Source: Actinomycetes bacterium (lineage in GTDB: Bacteria; Actinomycetota; Actinomycetes; S36-B12; CAIYMF01). Taken from it: 64,000 nt of DNA. Location: contig JAKOVT010000077.1 of the NCBI GenBank assembly GCA_029781935.1, forward strand, positions 1 to 64,000, written 5' to 3'. Both the position numbers and the translations under genes were made by a program. Positions 17,490 through 26,351 of this stretch are shown here, one piece after another (position 1 is the stretch's first letter; the number at the start of each line of letters is the position of its first letter). Below the pieces are notes generated by a model. The model searched no databases, had not been told where the DNA came from, and saw only the letters and a list, made by a program, of their open reading frames with translations.

Positions 17490-19634
17490 GTGGGGCGCCT
17501 GAGGCTCCGCACCGGCCTCGCGGTGCTCACGCTCGCCGCGGTCCTCGCGGTACTCGCGGTCGGGGCGCCGGCGGCCCGGGACCGCTGGAACCGGTGGCGT
17601 GACCGGGCGGAGCCGGTACCGGTCGCGTCGGCCGTCGAACGCGTCGACGCGGCGCGGCGCGCCGAGGCACAGGCGTCGATCCGGTACCTCGTCGGCGGCG
17701 GGGAGCCCGCGCACGCCGCGCTCCCGGGCGCGCGGTCGCGGACCGATCGGGCCGGGCGCCGGCTCCGCACCCTTGCGGCCGGTACGCCGCAATCGGTCCG
17801 TGCGGCCGTCCACGCGCTCGTCGCCGACTCGGCGCGCACCCGGACCGAGCGCGCGGCGATCGACCGGCGCACGATCTCCGACGACCGCGCCCTCGCCTGG
17901 CTGCGGGCGTGGGTCGCACGGGCCGTCGCCGTGGCCGACGCATCGGCCGCCGCCCGCGGGACCGGCGCCGAGCGGCGCACGATCGCCGCGCTCGCCCGCG
18001 CCCGGGCGGCGCTCGCGGCGCAGGACCGCGCCCTGACCGTCGTGCTCACCCGGGCCCGGCTCACGCCGTCGAGCCTCACGGTGGTGCGGTCGGTACCGCG
18101 CACGCTCGCGGCCACGCTGGACCCGGCACGCGACCGGCTCCGGGCGGCCGGCATCGACCTCACGCCCTTCGACCGCGCCCACGCGCGGACCGAGGCACTC
18201 GCCCGCATCGCGCGTGGGGGCGCAGTGCCGTTCTGGACCGCAGCCGACTGGCAGCGGCGGGCCGCGGTCGAACAGGCCGAGCTCGACGCGATCGCCGCAC
18301 GACTGACGCGGCAGGCCACCCGCGCCGAGCGCGCCGCGCGCCGCCACGCACGGGACGCGCTGCGCGACGTCGGTGTCCTGATCCTCGGCGCCGTCGTGCT
18401 CGTCGCCGGCGTCGGGTTCGTGCTGCACCGCCGGGTGCGGCGGCCGGTCCGGGCCCTGACGCGCGCGGTCGCGGACACTGCCGACTCCCGGGCCGCCGAC
18501 CGCGCCGCCCCGCCGGCCGCCGTGGTCGTCCCCCCGGTGGCGCGACGCGCGGCCGGCGACGTGGGCGCCCTCGTGGCCGCGATCGGGCGGCTCGACCGCG
18601 CCACCCTCGACCGCACGGTCACCGCGCCGACGCCCGACACCGAGCAGCTCGTGCTCGACCTGGTCCGCCGGCACGGGCCGATGCTCGACCGGCAGCTCGA
18701 GCTGCTCGCCGAGGTCGGGACGGCCGAGGTCGAGTCCCTGGAGGGCGAGACCGCCCGACTCGCTGCGCGGATGCGACGCAACGGCGACCGGCTGCTCGTG
18801 GTCGCCGGGCTCGACCCCGCACGCCGGCGCGGCCCGGCGATGACCCTCACCGAGGTCGTGCGCGTCGCGGTCTCGCAGGTCGAGCACTTCTCGCGCGTCG
18901 ACGTCACCAACCTGCCGGACGATGTGATGGTCGACGAGGCGGTGGCCGGCGACCTCACCCACGTCGTCGCCGAGCTGCTCGAGAACGGGGTGACGTTCTC
19001 CGCACCGGACCGGCGGGTCTTCGTCCGGGGTCGCCCGTGTCCCGACGGTGTCGAGCTCACCGTCGCCGACGACGGGTCGGGCATGCCGGTCAGCCGCCTC
19101 GACGCGTGCAACGAGCTCCTGACCCATCCGCCGATGCCCGGCCTCGACCTGTCGCCGACGCTCGGGCTCATCGTGGTCGCCCGCCTCGCCGAGCGGATCG
19201 GCGCCACGGTCCGGCTGCGCAGCGCGCCCGGCGCCGGGACGAGCGCGATCGTCGTGGTGCCGGACCGCGTCCTGGTGCCGATCGACCGCGACGCGCAGGA
19301 TCCGACCGGCACGCCCGGGGCGGACGCAGCCCGCGACGCGCACGCTGACAGCGCCGGGCCGGTGACGCCCCCCGAGGCCGTGGTGCTCCCGGCCCCCACT
19401 CCCTCCGGGACGCCACCGGGCAACCTCCCGACCGCGCCGGCCGCCCGCGGCGACGGCGTGCACTTCACCGCGGTGCCGCTCGCGCGACGTGCGGACCGGG
19501 ACGCCGGGGCCGGCTTCCGCCCGCCCCGCCACCGCCGACCGCCGACCGGCACCCTCCACCCGGCACCCGCGTGGCCGCGCGCCGGTGCCTCGACGGCCGA
19601 GGTCGACGGAGCGGAGCCGCGAACGCCCGGGTGA
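17490..19634 (+). CDS. CvnA/nitrate-sensor-like histidine kinase, phospho-acceptor His replaced
   Basis: A 714-residue membrane sensor resembling actinobacterial CvnA/NIT-domain kinases. Order: N-terminal transmembrane helix (residues about 8-25), roughly 260-residue helical extracellular domain rich in Ala and Arg, second transmembrane helix (VGVLILGAVVLVAGVGFVL), HAMP-like segment, dimerisation region, HATPase domain, and a Pro/Ala-rich tail. The ATP site looks usable: N-box VVAELLENGVTFS, G-box VADDGSGMP and GLIVVARLAERIGA. In the helix where relatives have DHLATRMRRN this protein reads ARLAARMRRN, so the acceptor His is Arg. No CvnB-D-like genes adjoin it. The GTG at 17490 follows GGGAG. 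Confidence 0.8.
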   Translation: MGRLRLRTGLAVLTLAAVLAVLAVGAPAARDRWNRWRDRAEPVPVASAVERVDAARRAEAQASIRYLVGGGEPAHAALPGARSRTDRAGRRLRTLAAGTPQSVRAAVHALVADSARTRTERAAIDRRTISDDRALAWLRAWVARAVAVADASAAARGTGAERRTIAALARARAALAAQDRALTVVLTRARLTPSSLTVVRSVPRTLAATLDPARDRLRAAGIDLTPFDRAHARTEALARIARGGAVPFWTAADWQRRAAVEQAELDAIAARLTRQATRAERAARRHARDALRDVGVLILGAVVLVAGVGFVLHRRVRRPVRALTRAVADTADSRAADRAAPPAAVVVPPVARRAAGDVGALVAAIGRLDRATLDRTVTAPTPDTEQLVLDLVRRHGPMLDRQLELLAEVGTAEVESLEGETARLAARMRRNGDRLLVVAGLDPARRRGPAMTLTEVVRVAVSQVEHFSRVDVTNLPDDVMVDEAVAGDLTHVVAELLENGVTFSAPDRRVFVRGRPCPDGVELTVADDGSGMPVSRLDACNELLTHPPMPGLDLSPTLGLIVVARLAERIGATVRLRSAPGAGTSAIVVVPDRVLVPIDRDAQDPTGTPGADAARDAHADSAGPVTPPEAVVLPAPTPSGTPPGNLPTAPAARGDGVHFTAVPLARRADRDAGAGFRPPRHRRPPTGTLHPAPAWPRAGASTAEVDGAEPRTPG

Positions 19635-19674
19635 CCGCCGAGCGTGGTCGACGCGCGCGAGCCGACGAGGTTTC

Positions 19675-19703
19675 TTGCGCTGACCGCGCGGAGCGGGCAT
19701 TGT
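19675..19703 (+). promoter_or_regulatory. possible promoter of the importer operon
   Basis: TTGCGC (19675-19680), a 17-base spacer and CATTGT (19698-19703) form a plausible sigma-70-type promoter. The inverted repeat at 19707-19731 would overlap the transcription start. Both hexamers are imperfect. Confidence 0.35.
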
Positions 19704-19706
19704 CTG

Positions 19707-19731
19707 GCAACCTGACGGGCCGTCAGGTTGC
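19707..19731. promoter_or_regulatory. 11-bp inverted repeat operator upstream of the importer operon
   Basis: GCAACCTGACG (19707-19717) and CGTCAGGTTGC (19721-19731) are perfect inverted arms around GGC, 36 bases before the GTG at 19767. The placement just after a possible -10 suggests a repressor site; the TGACGNNNCGTCA core is a common TetR-type half-site. It could alternatively be a hairpin ending the upstream kinase transcript, though no U-run follows. Confidence 0.55.
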
Positions 19732-19766
19732 AACGACGTCGCGCTCGCGACGAACAGGGGGGACAC

Positions 19767-21176
19767 GTGAAGCGATTCCGGTGGTTGGTGGTCGTCTGCG
19801 TCATGGCAGTACTGGCCACGGCGTGTGGTCGCAGCGGATCGTCCGCCACGGCGACCACGACACCCCCCAGCACGGGCACCAGCTCGGAGTCGACGTCCTC
19901 CGGGTCCACCGCGGCCGGGAAGTTCGGGACGATGGACACCGCGGTCTGCGAGAAGGGCAACCCGTCGGGGTCGCCCGCGCGGGGCGTGACCTCCGACGCG
20001 ATCCAGGTCGGCACGATCGCGGATCCCGGCTTCGCGGGGCGCCCCGGCCTCGACCAGGAGCTGTTCGACACCGCCAAGGTGTTCGCCGCCTGGTGCAACG
20101 CCGCCGGCGGCATCAACGGCCGCAAGATCGAGAACGACCTTCTCGACGCGGCGCTCACGAACGACAAGGCCAAGGTCGACGAGGCCTGCATCAAAGACTT
20201 CTTCCTGGTCGGCGGCGGTGCCGTGTTCGACCAGGACGGGGTGAAGGACCGCCTCGCGTGCCTGCTCCCCGAGGTGGCCGGCTACGCGGTGAGCCCCGAG
20301 CAGCGCGGATCGGACCTCCTGATCCAGCCGATCCCGAACACCACGAACCAGCAGCCGACGGGCGACTACAAGTACCTCGCGAAGAAGTACCCGCAGGCGA
20401 CCAAGGCCTACGGAGTCCTCACCGGCGACCTGTCCACCACCAAGCTCGTCGCCAAGCAGACCGACGAGATCGCCAGCTCGCTCGGCTGGAAGAAGGTCTA
20501 CGACGACCAGTACCCGGCCGCCGGTGCCGCCGACTGGACCCCGATCGCACAGAAGATCAAGGACGCCGGGGTCAAGGGGCTCCTGTGGACCGGTGAGCCG
20601 GAGAACCTGGCCAAGCTCATGCAGGCGCTGAGCGACATCGGCTACCAGCTCGACTTCGTCCGCACCGACGCCAACCACTACGACCAGAAGCTCATCCAGA
20701 CCGGTCAGTCCGCGATCAAGAACGTCTACGTCCGCAGCGCGTTCTCCCCCTTCGAGATCGCCGGGAAGAACCAGGCCACCCAGGAGTACCTCGACGCGTT
20801 CGACAAGTACCTGCCCGGCGGCAAGAAGCAGGCGCTGCTCGGCCTGCAGGCCTGGTCGGCCTGGCTCCTGTGGGCCAAGGCCGCGAGCGAGTGCGGCAAC
20901 GACCTGACCCGCAAGTGCGTGTACGACAAGGCGCTGAAGGAGACGGACTGGACCGGCGGCGGGCTCCACGTCCCGATCGACGTGGCCAAGCAGACTCCGC
21001 CCGACTGCGTGGCGATGCTCCTGGCCTCGCCCAACGGCTTCAAGCTGATGACCGACACGAAGCCGAACGACGGCATCTACCACTGCGACCCGAAGGACGT
21101 CTACGCGCTGAAGGGCGACTACGGGAAGGGCGTGACTCTCCAGGACGTCGGCAAGACCCAGGCCGACTTCAAGTAG
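19767..21176 (+). CDS. ABC transporter substrate-binding lipoprotein (branched-chain amino acid type)
   Basis: Periplasmic-binding-protein type I lipoprotein, 469 residues, delivering substrate to the Liv-type permease encoded next. The signal peptide ends in a lipobox (MAVLATAC) followed by a Ser/Thr-rich tether. The mature part has GVTSDAIQVGTIADPG, FAAWCNAAGGINGRKIE and ALTGDLSTTKLVAKQ-type segments of the family. The family binds branched-chain amino acids, amides, urea or aromatic and dicarboxylic compounds, so the real ligand is open. The GTG at 19767 is chosen because AGGGGGG lies just upstream and the signal peptide begins there with Lys-Arg. Confidence 0.92.
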   Translation: MKRFRWLVVVCVMAVLATACGRSGSSATATTTPPSTGTSSESTSSGSTAAGKFGTMDTAVCEKGNPSGSPARGVTSDAIQVGTIADPGFAGRPGLDQELFDTAKVFAAWCNAAGGINGRKIENDLLDAALTNDKAKVDEACIKDFFLVGGGAVFDQDGVKDRLACLLPEVAGYAVSPEQRGSDLLIQPIPNTTNQQPTGDYKYLAKKYPQATKAYGVLTGDLSTTKLVAKQTDEIASSLGWKKVYDDQYPAAGAADWTPIAQKIKDAGVKGLLWTGEPENLAKLMQALSDIGYQLDFVRTDANHYDQKLIQTGQSAIKNVYVRSAFSPFEIAGKNQATQEYLDAFDKYLPGGKKQALLGLQAWSAWLLWAKAASECGNDLTRKCVYDKALKETDWTGGGLHVPIDVAKQTPPDCVAMLLASPNGFKLMTDTKPNDGIYHCDPKDVYALKGDYGKGVTLQDVGKTQADFK

Positions 21177-21234
21177 CAGGACCTTCGTCGGGGAGGGTCG
21201 TCACGGCCCTCCCCGTACGCTTCCCGGGAGCTCC

Positions 21235-23406
21235 GTGGACAAGTTCCTCACCTTCACCATCGTCGGGCTGAGCCTCGCGGCGATCTACGCGATCATCGCC
21301 AGTGGGCTCGTCCTCACGTACACGACGACGGGGATCTTCAACTTCGCGCAGGGCGCCGCGGGCATGCTCGGCGCGTTCATGTACTGGGAGCTCCGGTTCA
21401 ACCAGGGCTGGCCCACCCTCGCGGCCCTGGCCGTGATCCTGGGCGTGATGGCACCGCTGTTCGGCGCGTTGCTCGACTTCGTCGTGATGCGCGGACTGCG
21501 TGACACCACGGAGACGGTGAAACTCGTCGTCTCCATCTCCCTGCTGCTGTTCATGATCGGTCTCGCTCAGCTCATCTGGGCACCGGACGTCAGCCGCCCG
21601 ATGGAGAAGTTCTTCCAGTCGAGCCGGCCGATCGACCTCGGGCCGACCACGATCACCTGGCACCAGGCCATCACGATCATCGTGGCGATCGTGGTCGCGA
21701 TCGTCCTCCGGCTCGTGCTCACCCGCATGCGCATCGGCATCGCGATGCGGGCGTCGGTCGACGATCCCGCGCTGGCTTCCCTCAACGGCGCCCGCACCGT
21801 GTGGGTGTCGATGATCGCCTGGAGCCTCGGTACCGCGCTCGCGGCGCTCGGGGGGATCCTCATCGCCCCCAACGTGGTCCTCGACGCGCCCAGTCTCTCG
21901 CTCCTGATCGTGAGCGCGTACGCCGCGGCGATCTTCGGTCGGCTCCGCAGCCTGCCGCTCACGTTCCTCGGCGCGATCGTGCTGGGTCTCCTCGAGGGCT
22001 ACCTCACCGGCTACCTGCCGCAGAGCCCGTACCTCACCGGGATGCGCATCGCCGCGCCGGCCCTGTTGCTCTTCGCCGTGCTGCTCATCCTGCCGAACCC
22101 GCGCCTGCGGGGCCGGATGACGCGCAGTCGCGAGTTCTTCCCGCTCCCGACGGTGCGCGGCGCGTTGATCTTTGCCGGGGTCGTCGTCTTCGGCGGGATC
22201 GTGATGATGTCGACGATGTCGACGTCCGACCTCGTCACCTACGGGAAGCTGTTCCCGCTCGGGATCATTGCCCTGTCGCTCGTCCCGCTCGTCGGCTTCG
22301 GCGGCCAGATCTCGCTGTGCCAGCTGAGCTTCGCCGGGATCGGCGGCCTGGTCATGGCGCATCTCGGGCGCGGCGGCGACCCGCTCGCGCTCGTCTGGGC
22401 GGTGCTGATCGCCGCGGCCGTCGGAGCACTGATCTCGCTGCCCGCGCTCCGACTCTCGGGCATCTACCTCGCGCTCGGCACGGCCGCCTTCGCGGTGATC
22501 CTCGACCGCTGGATCTTCACGATGCCGAAGCTCACCGTGTTCCACCTCTTCGACGTGGACCTGTTCACGCAGGGGACGATCAGCGTCGATCCGCTCAAGC
22601 TGTTCGGCATCACCTACGGCGATCCGGGATCCCAGGTCGTCATCGGCGCGATCGCCTTCGCGCTCATCTCACTCGTGGTCGTGGCCATCCGGCGCAGCCG
22701 CCTCGGCCGCCAGCTCATCGCGATGAAGGACAGCGAGGCGGCCTGCGCGACGCTCGGGATGAACCTCGTGCGCACCAAGCTGGTCGTGTTCGCGATCTCC
22801 GCGGGCATGGCCGGGCTGGGCGGCGCGCTCTTCGCCATCCAGAAGACCAACATCGGCTCGGGCGACTTCGAGCTGGTGCAGAGCCTGCAGGTCTTCGCGT
22901 TGACGGTGGTCGGCGGCATCGGCGCGGTGGGCGGCGCCCTCTTCGCGGGCATCTCGCTCTACGCCGTGCTGCCGCTGCTCATCACGCTGTGGCCGAGCGC
23001 GTCCCAGTGGTTCCTGCTGCTCCCCGGCGGCGCCGGGATCGGCCTCGGGCGCGATCCCAATGGCGCGGTGAGCCAGATGCGCGCCGGATTCGCACCCCTC
23101 ACGAGCTCACCGTCCGCGGTGCTCGTCACGGTGCTCGGCATCGCCGCCGCGTTCGGGCTGCGACTCGTCGACGCGATCGGGAACTGGACGATGGTCATCG
23201 CCTTCGTCGCGATCCCGCTCGCCGCGGGCATCTTCGCCACCCTGCGCGCCGCCGCCGAGCAGCGCACGCAGGCCCGGCTGCAGATCGATCACGTCGCGAC
23301 CCCGCTCGAATGGGTCGGCATCGACCGCGACTGGAACGACGACGACGTCCGTGGCCTCGACCAGATGCTCGGCACGCACGAATGGGAACCCAGTGGCGCT
23401 GCTTGA
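21235..23406 (+). CDS. fused LivH-LivM type ABC permease
   Basis: A 723-residue permease that joins both membrane subunits of a branched-chain amino acid type importer. Residues 1-290 are LivH-like: YAIIASGLVLTYTTTGIFNFAQGA at the start, then MRIGIAMRASVDDPALASLNGA, the cytoplasmic loop that meets the ATPase. Residues about 330-600 are LivM-like: LVGFGGQISLCQLSFAGIGG and LGRQLIAMKDSEAACATLGMN, the second coupling loop. After the usual end of LivM there are about 120 further residues with two more hydrophobic stretches and an acidic tail. It starts 58 bases after the binding-protein gene and overlaps the LivG gene. Confidence 0.93.
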   Translation: MDKFLTFTIVGLSLAAIYAIIASGLVLTYTTTGIFNFAQGAAGMLGAFMYWELRFNQGWPTLAALAVILGVMAPLFGALLDFVVMRGLRDTTETVKLVVSISLLLFMIGLAQLIWAPDVSRPMEKFFQSSRPIDLGPTTITWHQAITIIVAIVVAIVLRLVLTRMRIGIAMRASVDDPALASLNGARTVWVSMIAWSLGTALAALGGILIAPNVVLDAPSLSLLIVSAYAAAIFGRLRSLPLTFLGAIVLGLLEGYLTGYLPQSPYLTGMRIAAPALLLFAVLLILPNPRLRGRMTRSREFFPLPTVRGALIFAGVVVFGGIVMMSTMSTSDLVTYGKLFPLGIIALSLVPLVGFGGQISLCQLSFAGIGGLVMAHLGRGGDPLALVWAVLIAAAVGALISLPALRLSGIYLALGTAAFAVILDRWIFTMPKLTVFHLFDVDLFTQGTISVDPLKLFGITYGDPGSQVVIGAIAFALISLVVVAIRRSRLGRQLIAMKDSEAACATLGMNLVRTKLVVFAISAGMAGLGGALFAIQKTNIGSGDFELVQSLQVFALTVVGGIGAVGGALFAGISLYAVLPLLITLWPSASQWFLLLPGGAGIGLGRDPNGAVSQMRAGFAPLTSSPSAVLVTVLGIAAAFGLRLVDAIGNWTMVIAFVAIPLAAGIFATLRAAAEQRTQARLQIDHVATPLEWVGIDRDWNDDDVRGLDQMLGTHEWEPSGAA

Positions 23407-24118
23407 GGTCTCCGGGGTCACCGTCCGGTTCGGGGGCAACGTCGCGCTCGACGACGTCGAGCTGAGTGCCGAGCCGGGAATCATCACCGGGCTGATCGGC
23501 CCGAACGGCGCGGGAAAGACCACGCTGTTCAACGTCGTGACGGGGCTGCTGCCGCCGAACTCGGGCCGGGTACGGATCGCGGGTCGTGACGTCACCCGCC
23601 TCTCCCCCACCAAGCGGGCGCGGCGCGGTCTCGCCCGGACGTTCCAACGGCTCGAGCTCTTCAGCGTGCTCAGCGTGCGCGAGAACATCCGCGTCGCGGC
23701 CGACCTCCGCCGGGGCTGGGCGCGCGACAGGACCGACCCCGCCACCGTGGTCGACGAGATCATCGAGCGGATCGGCCTGCAGTCCGTCGCCGATGCCCGC
23801 GTCGACTCGCTCCCCACCGGGCAGTGCCGGCTCGTCGAGCTCGGCCGCTGTCTCGCGACCCGGCCGCAGGTCCTGCTGCTCGACGAGCCCGCGTCCGGTC
23901 AGGACGAGCACGAGACGGTGGCGTTCGCGGCGCTGCTCCGGGAGCTGGCCGCGTCGGGGATGGCGGTGGTGCTCGTCGAGCACGACGTGCACCTCGTCAT
24001 GGAGGTCTGCAGCGCGGTCCACGTGCTCGACTTCGGACGCATCATCGCGACCGGCACCCCATCGGAGATCCAGGCGAACGAAGCGGTGCTCGCCGCCTAC
24101 CTGGGCGGCGGCGCGTGA
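23393..24118 (+). CDS. livG: LivG-type ABC ATPase
   Basis: One of two ATPases of the importer, 241 residues. Visible: Walker A GPNGAGKTT, the LivG-type segment GLARTFQRLELFSVLSVRENIRVAA, Walker B VLLLDEPASGQD and switch His in LVEHDVHLVMEVCSAVHVLDFGR. The signature reads LPTGQCRLVELGRCLA, a departure from the usual LPYGQQR form. The GTG start at 23393 lies inside the end of the permease gene (14-base overlap) and its stop overlaps the next GTG. The heterodimer partner is the LivF-type protein downstream. Confidence 0.92.
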   Translation: MALLEVSGVTVRFGGNVALDDVELSAEPGIITGLIGPNGAGKTTLFNVVTGLLPPNSGRVRIAGRDVTRLSPTKRARRGLARTFQRLELFSVLSVRENIRVAADLRRGWARDRTDPATVVDEIIERIGLQSVADARVDSLPTGQCRLVELGRCLATRPQVLLLDEPASGQDEHETVAFAALLRELAASGMAVVLVEHDVHLVMEVCSAVHVLDFGRIIATGTPSEIQANEAVLAAYLGGGA

Positions 24119-24819
24119 ACCTGCTGGAGCTCCGGGGCGTACGCGCCGCGTACGAGCGCATCGACGTGCTCTTCGGCATCGACCTCGCCGTGCCCCAGGG
24201 CAGCGTGGTCGCGCTGCTGGGTCCCAACGGTGCGGGCAAGACGACGACGCTGCGGGTCGCGGCCGGGCTGCACCAGCCCTCCGCCGGCGACGTGCTGATC
24301 GCAGGGCGACGGGTCAACGGCACGGCGCCCGAGGAGCTCGCCCGCCGCGGCCTGTGCCTCATCCCCGAGGGCCGGGGGGTGTTCCCGAACCTCACCGTCC
24401 GCGAGAACCTGCGGATGATGACCTACAGCGGGAAGTCGCTCAGCGCGATCGAGGACGAGGCGTATCGGCGCTTCCCGCGCCTGAAGGAGCGGCGGAAGCA
24501 GCTCGCGGGGACGATGTCCGGCGGCGAGCAGCAGATGCTCGCCATGGCGCGGGGCCTGGCCACGAAGCCCGCGCTGCTGCTCCTCGACGAGCTGTCGATG
24601 GGACTCGCTCCGATCGTCGTCGAGGAGCTGTACGAGATCGTGGCGCAGATCGCCCGGGAGGGCGTCTCGATCCTCGTGGTCGAGCAGTTCGCGAGCACGG
24701 TCCTCGGCGTCGCCGATCTCGCGGCCGTGCTCGTCCACGGCCGCGTCGCACGCGTGGGGACGCCCCGCGAGCTGCAGGATGATCTATCGAAGGCGTATCT
24801 CGGTGGTGAGCCGGGATGA
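24115..24819 (+). CDS. livF: LivF-type ABC ATPase
   Basis: Second ATPase of the importer, 234 residues. Visible: VNLLELRGVRAAYERIDVLFGIDLAVPQG at the start, Walker A GPNGAGKTT, the LivF pattern LCLIPEGRGVFPNLTVRENLRMM, canonical signature MSGGEQQMLAMARGLA, and Walker B LLLLDELSMGLAP. Starts at a GTG that overlaps the LivG stop as GTGA and ends overlapping the ATG of a small membrane-protein gene as ATGA, so at least four genes are translationally coupled. Confidence 0.93.
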   Translation: MNLLELRGVRAAYERIDVLFGIDLAVPQGSVVALLGPNGAGKTTTLRVAAGLHQPSAGDVLIAGRRVNGTAPEELARRGLCLIPEGRGVFPNLTVRENLRMMTYSGKSLSAIEDEAYRRFPRLKERRKQLAGTMSGGEQQMLAMARGLATKPALLLLDELSMGLAPIVVEELYEIVAQIAREGVSILVVEQFASTVLGVADLAAVLVHGRVARVGTPRELQDDLSKAYLGGEPG

Positions 24820-25178
24820 ACCCAGGGGGAGCAACCGTGAACGAGTCGCCCGAGCGCGTCGAGCAGTTCAAGAAGGACATCGCCGAGATGCAGGTCCGGG
24901 ACCCCGCGGCCGGGCGCGACCGGCTCGCGTCGCGCGGCGGCTTCGCCCTGATGGTCATCGGGATCATCGTGACGATCGCGGCCTATCTGCAGTCGCACAA
25001 CACCACCCTCGACCTCACGCAGCGCGACGCGCAGATCGTGGCGCTCATCGGGGTCGCGGTGACCGTCATGGGCGCGGCGCTGTACCTGCGCGGGTCGCTC
25101 GGAGGCTTCTTCCGCTTCTGGCTGGCCCGACTCATCTACGAGCAGAAGGCCCAGACCGACCGCATCGTCAACCGCTGA
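24816..25178 (+). CDS. small membrane protein coupled to the Liv-type importer
   Basis: A 120-residue protein with two hydrophobic helices (FALMVIGIIVTIAAYL and IVALIGVAVTVMGAALYL) between a charged N-terminus and a basic C-terminus. It is the last gene of the importer operon, joined to LivF by ATGA. An internal GTG at 24837, 7 bases after AGGGGGAG, is an equally good start. The coupling suggests an accessory role in the importer, perhaps stabilising the fused permease. I do not recognise a named family. Confidence 0.75.
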   Translation: MNPGGATVNESPERVEQFKKDIAEMQVRDPAAGRDRLASRGGFALMVIGIIVTIAAYLQSHNTTLDLTQRDAQIVALIGVAVTVMGAALYLRGSLGGFFRFWLARLIYEQKAQTDRIVNR

Positions 25179-25190
25179 TCCGTCGTCGGT

Positions 25191-26351
25191 TCACGCGAGC
25201 GTCGCGAGGCGGCCGACCGCTTCCTCCAGCACCTCCCGGCGCTTGCAGAACGTGAACCGCACCAGCGTCCGGCCCGCGTCCGCGTCGTCGTAGAAGACCA
25301 CATTCGGGACCGCCACGACCCCGCAGCGCGTGGGCAGCTCCCGGCAGAACGCGAGGCCGTCGGTCGCGCCCAGCGGCGCGGCGTCGACGGTCACGAAGTA
25401 CGTACCGCGAGGCGGGAACACGGTGAAGCCTGCGGCCCGCAGCCCCTCAGCGAGCAGGTCCCGGCGCGCCGAGAGATCAGCGGCGAAGTCGCGGAAGTAG
25501 TCGTCGGGCAGGCCGAGCGCAGTCACGATCGCGTGCTGGAACGGCGCGCCGTTCACGTAGGTGAGGAACTGCTTGGCCGTGCGGACCGCGGCGGTCAGCT
25601 CCGGTGACGCGCACACCCAGCCGATCTTCCAGCCGGTGAACGAGAACGTCTTGCCCGCGCTCGAGATCGTGACGGTCCGGTCCCGCATCCCGGGCAACGT
25701 GGCGAGCGGGACGTGCTCGACACCGTCGTAGGTCAGGTGCTCGTAGACCTCGTCGGTGATCGCGATCAGGTCGTGCTCGACGCACAGCCGGGCCACGACC
25801 TCGAGCTGCGCGCGCGACAGCACGGCGCCGGTCGGGTTGTGCGGTGAGTTGAGCAGGATCGCCCGCGTCCGGGGCGTGATCGCGGCGCGCAGGTCGTCGG
25901 GATCGAAGGCGTAGTCGGGTGGCCGCAGGGTGACGACCTTCCGGGTCGCGCCCGCCATCGCGACGCACGCCGCGTACGAGTCGTAGTACGGCTCGAGCAT
26001 CACCACCTCGTCGCCGGGTTCGCAGAGCGCGAGCAGCGCGGCCGCGATCGCCTCGGTCGCGCCGGCGGTCACCAGCACCTCGGTGTCGGGATCGAACTCC
26101 AGCCCGTACCAGTGGCGCTGGTGCTGCGCGATCGCGGCCCGCAGCGCGGGGATGCCGGGCCCCGGCGGGTACTGGTTGTGCCCCGCGCGGATCGCCGCGA
26201 TCGCGGCCTCGGCGACGACCGCCGGACCGTCGACGTCGGGGAACCCCTGACCGAGGTTGATCGAGTCCGTGGCGAGGGCGAGCGCCGACATCTCGGCGAA
26301 GATCGTGGTGCCGAAGCCCCGGAGGCGCGCCGCGAGGTACCGCTCGGTCAT
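25191..26351 (-). CDS. PLP-dependent class I aminotransferase
   Basis: Fold-type I aminotransferase of 386 residues, closest in pattern to the methionine/kynurenine-type group (YbdL/KAT). Visible: INLGQGFPDVDGP at the start, AGATEAIAAALLAL, LNSPHNPTGAVLS, ITDEVYEHLTYDG and the Schiff-base Lys234 in SSAGKTFSFTGWKIGW. It transfers an amino group from a hydrophobic or sulfur amino acid to a 2-oxo acid. The ATG at 26351 overlaps the stop of the upstream membrane-protein gene as ATGA, so it is the last gene of a three-gene operon with a sulfatase. Confidence 0.92.
   Translation of the reverse strand: MTERYLAARLRGFGTTIFAEMSALALATDSINLGQGFPDVDGPAVVAEAAIAAIRAGHNQYPPGPGIPALRAAIAQHQRHWYGLEFDPDTEVLVTAGATEAIAAALLALCEPGDEVVMLEPYYDSYAACVAMAGATRKVVTLRPPDYAFDPDDLRAAITPRTRAILLNSPHNPTGAVLSRAQLEVVARLCVEHDLIAITDEVYEHLTYDGVEHVPLATLPGMRDRTVTISSAGKTFSFTGWKIGWVCASPELTAAVRTAKQFLTYVNGAPFQHAIVTALGLPDDYFRDFAADLSARRDLLAEGLRAAGFTVFPPRGTYFVTVDAAPLGATDGLAFCRELPTRCGVVAVPNVVFYDDADAGRTLVRFTFCKRREVLEEAVGRLATLA

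Noticed and set aside
17193-21083. A 1,296-codon open frame on the minus strand across the kinase and binding-protein genes
   Set aside because: Its translation is low-complexity Arg/Gly/Pro sequence with no recognisable domain, whereas the plus strand encodes clear families over the same bases.
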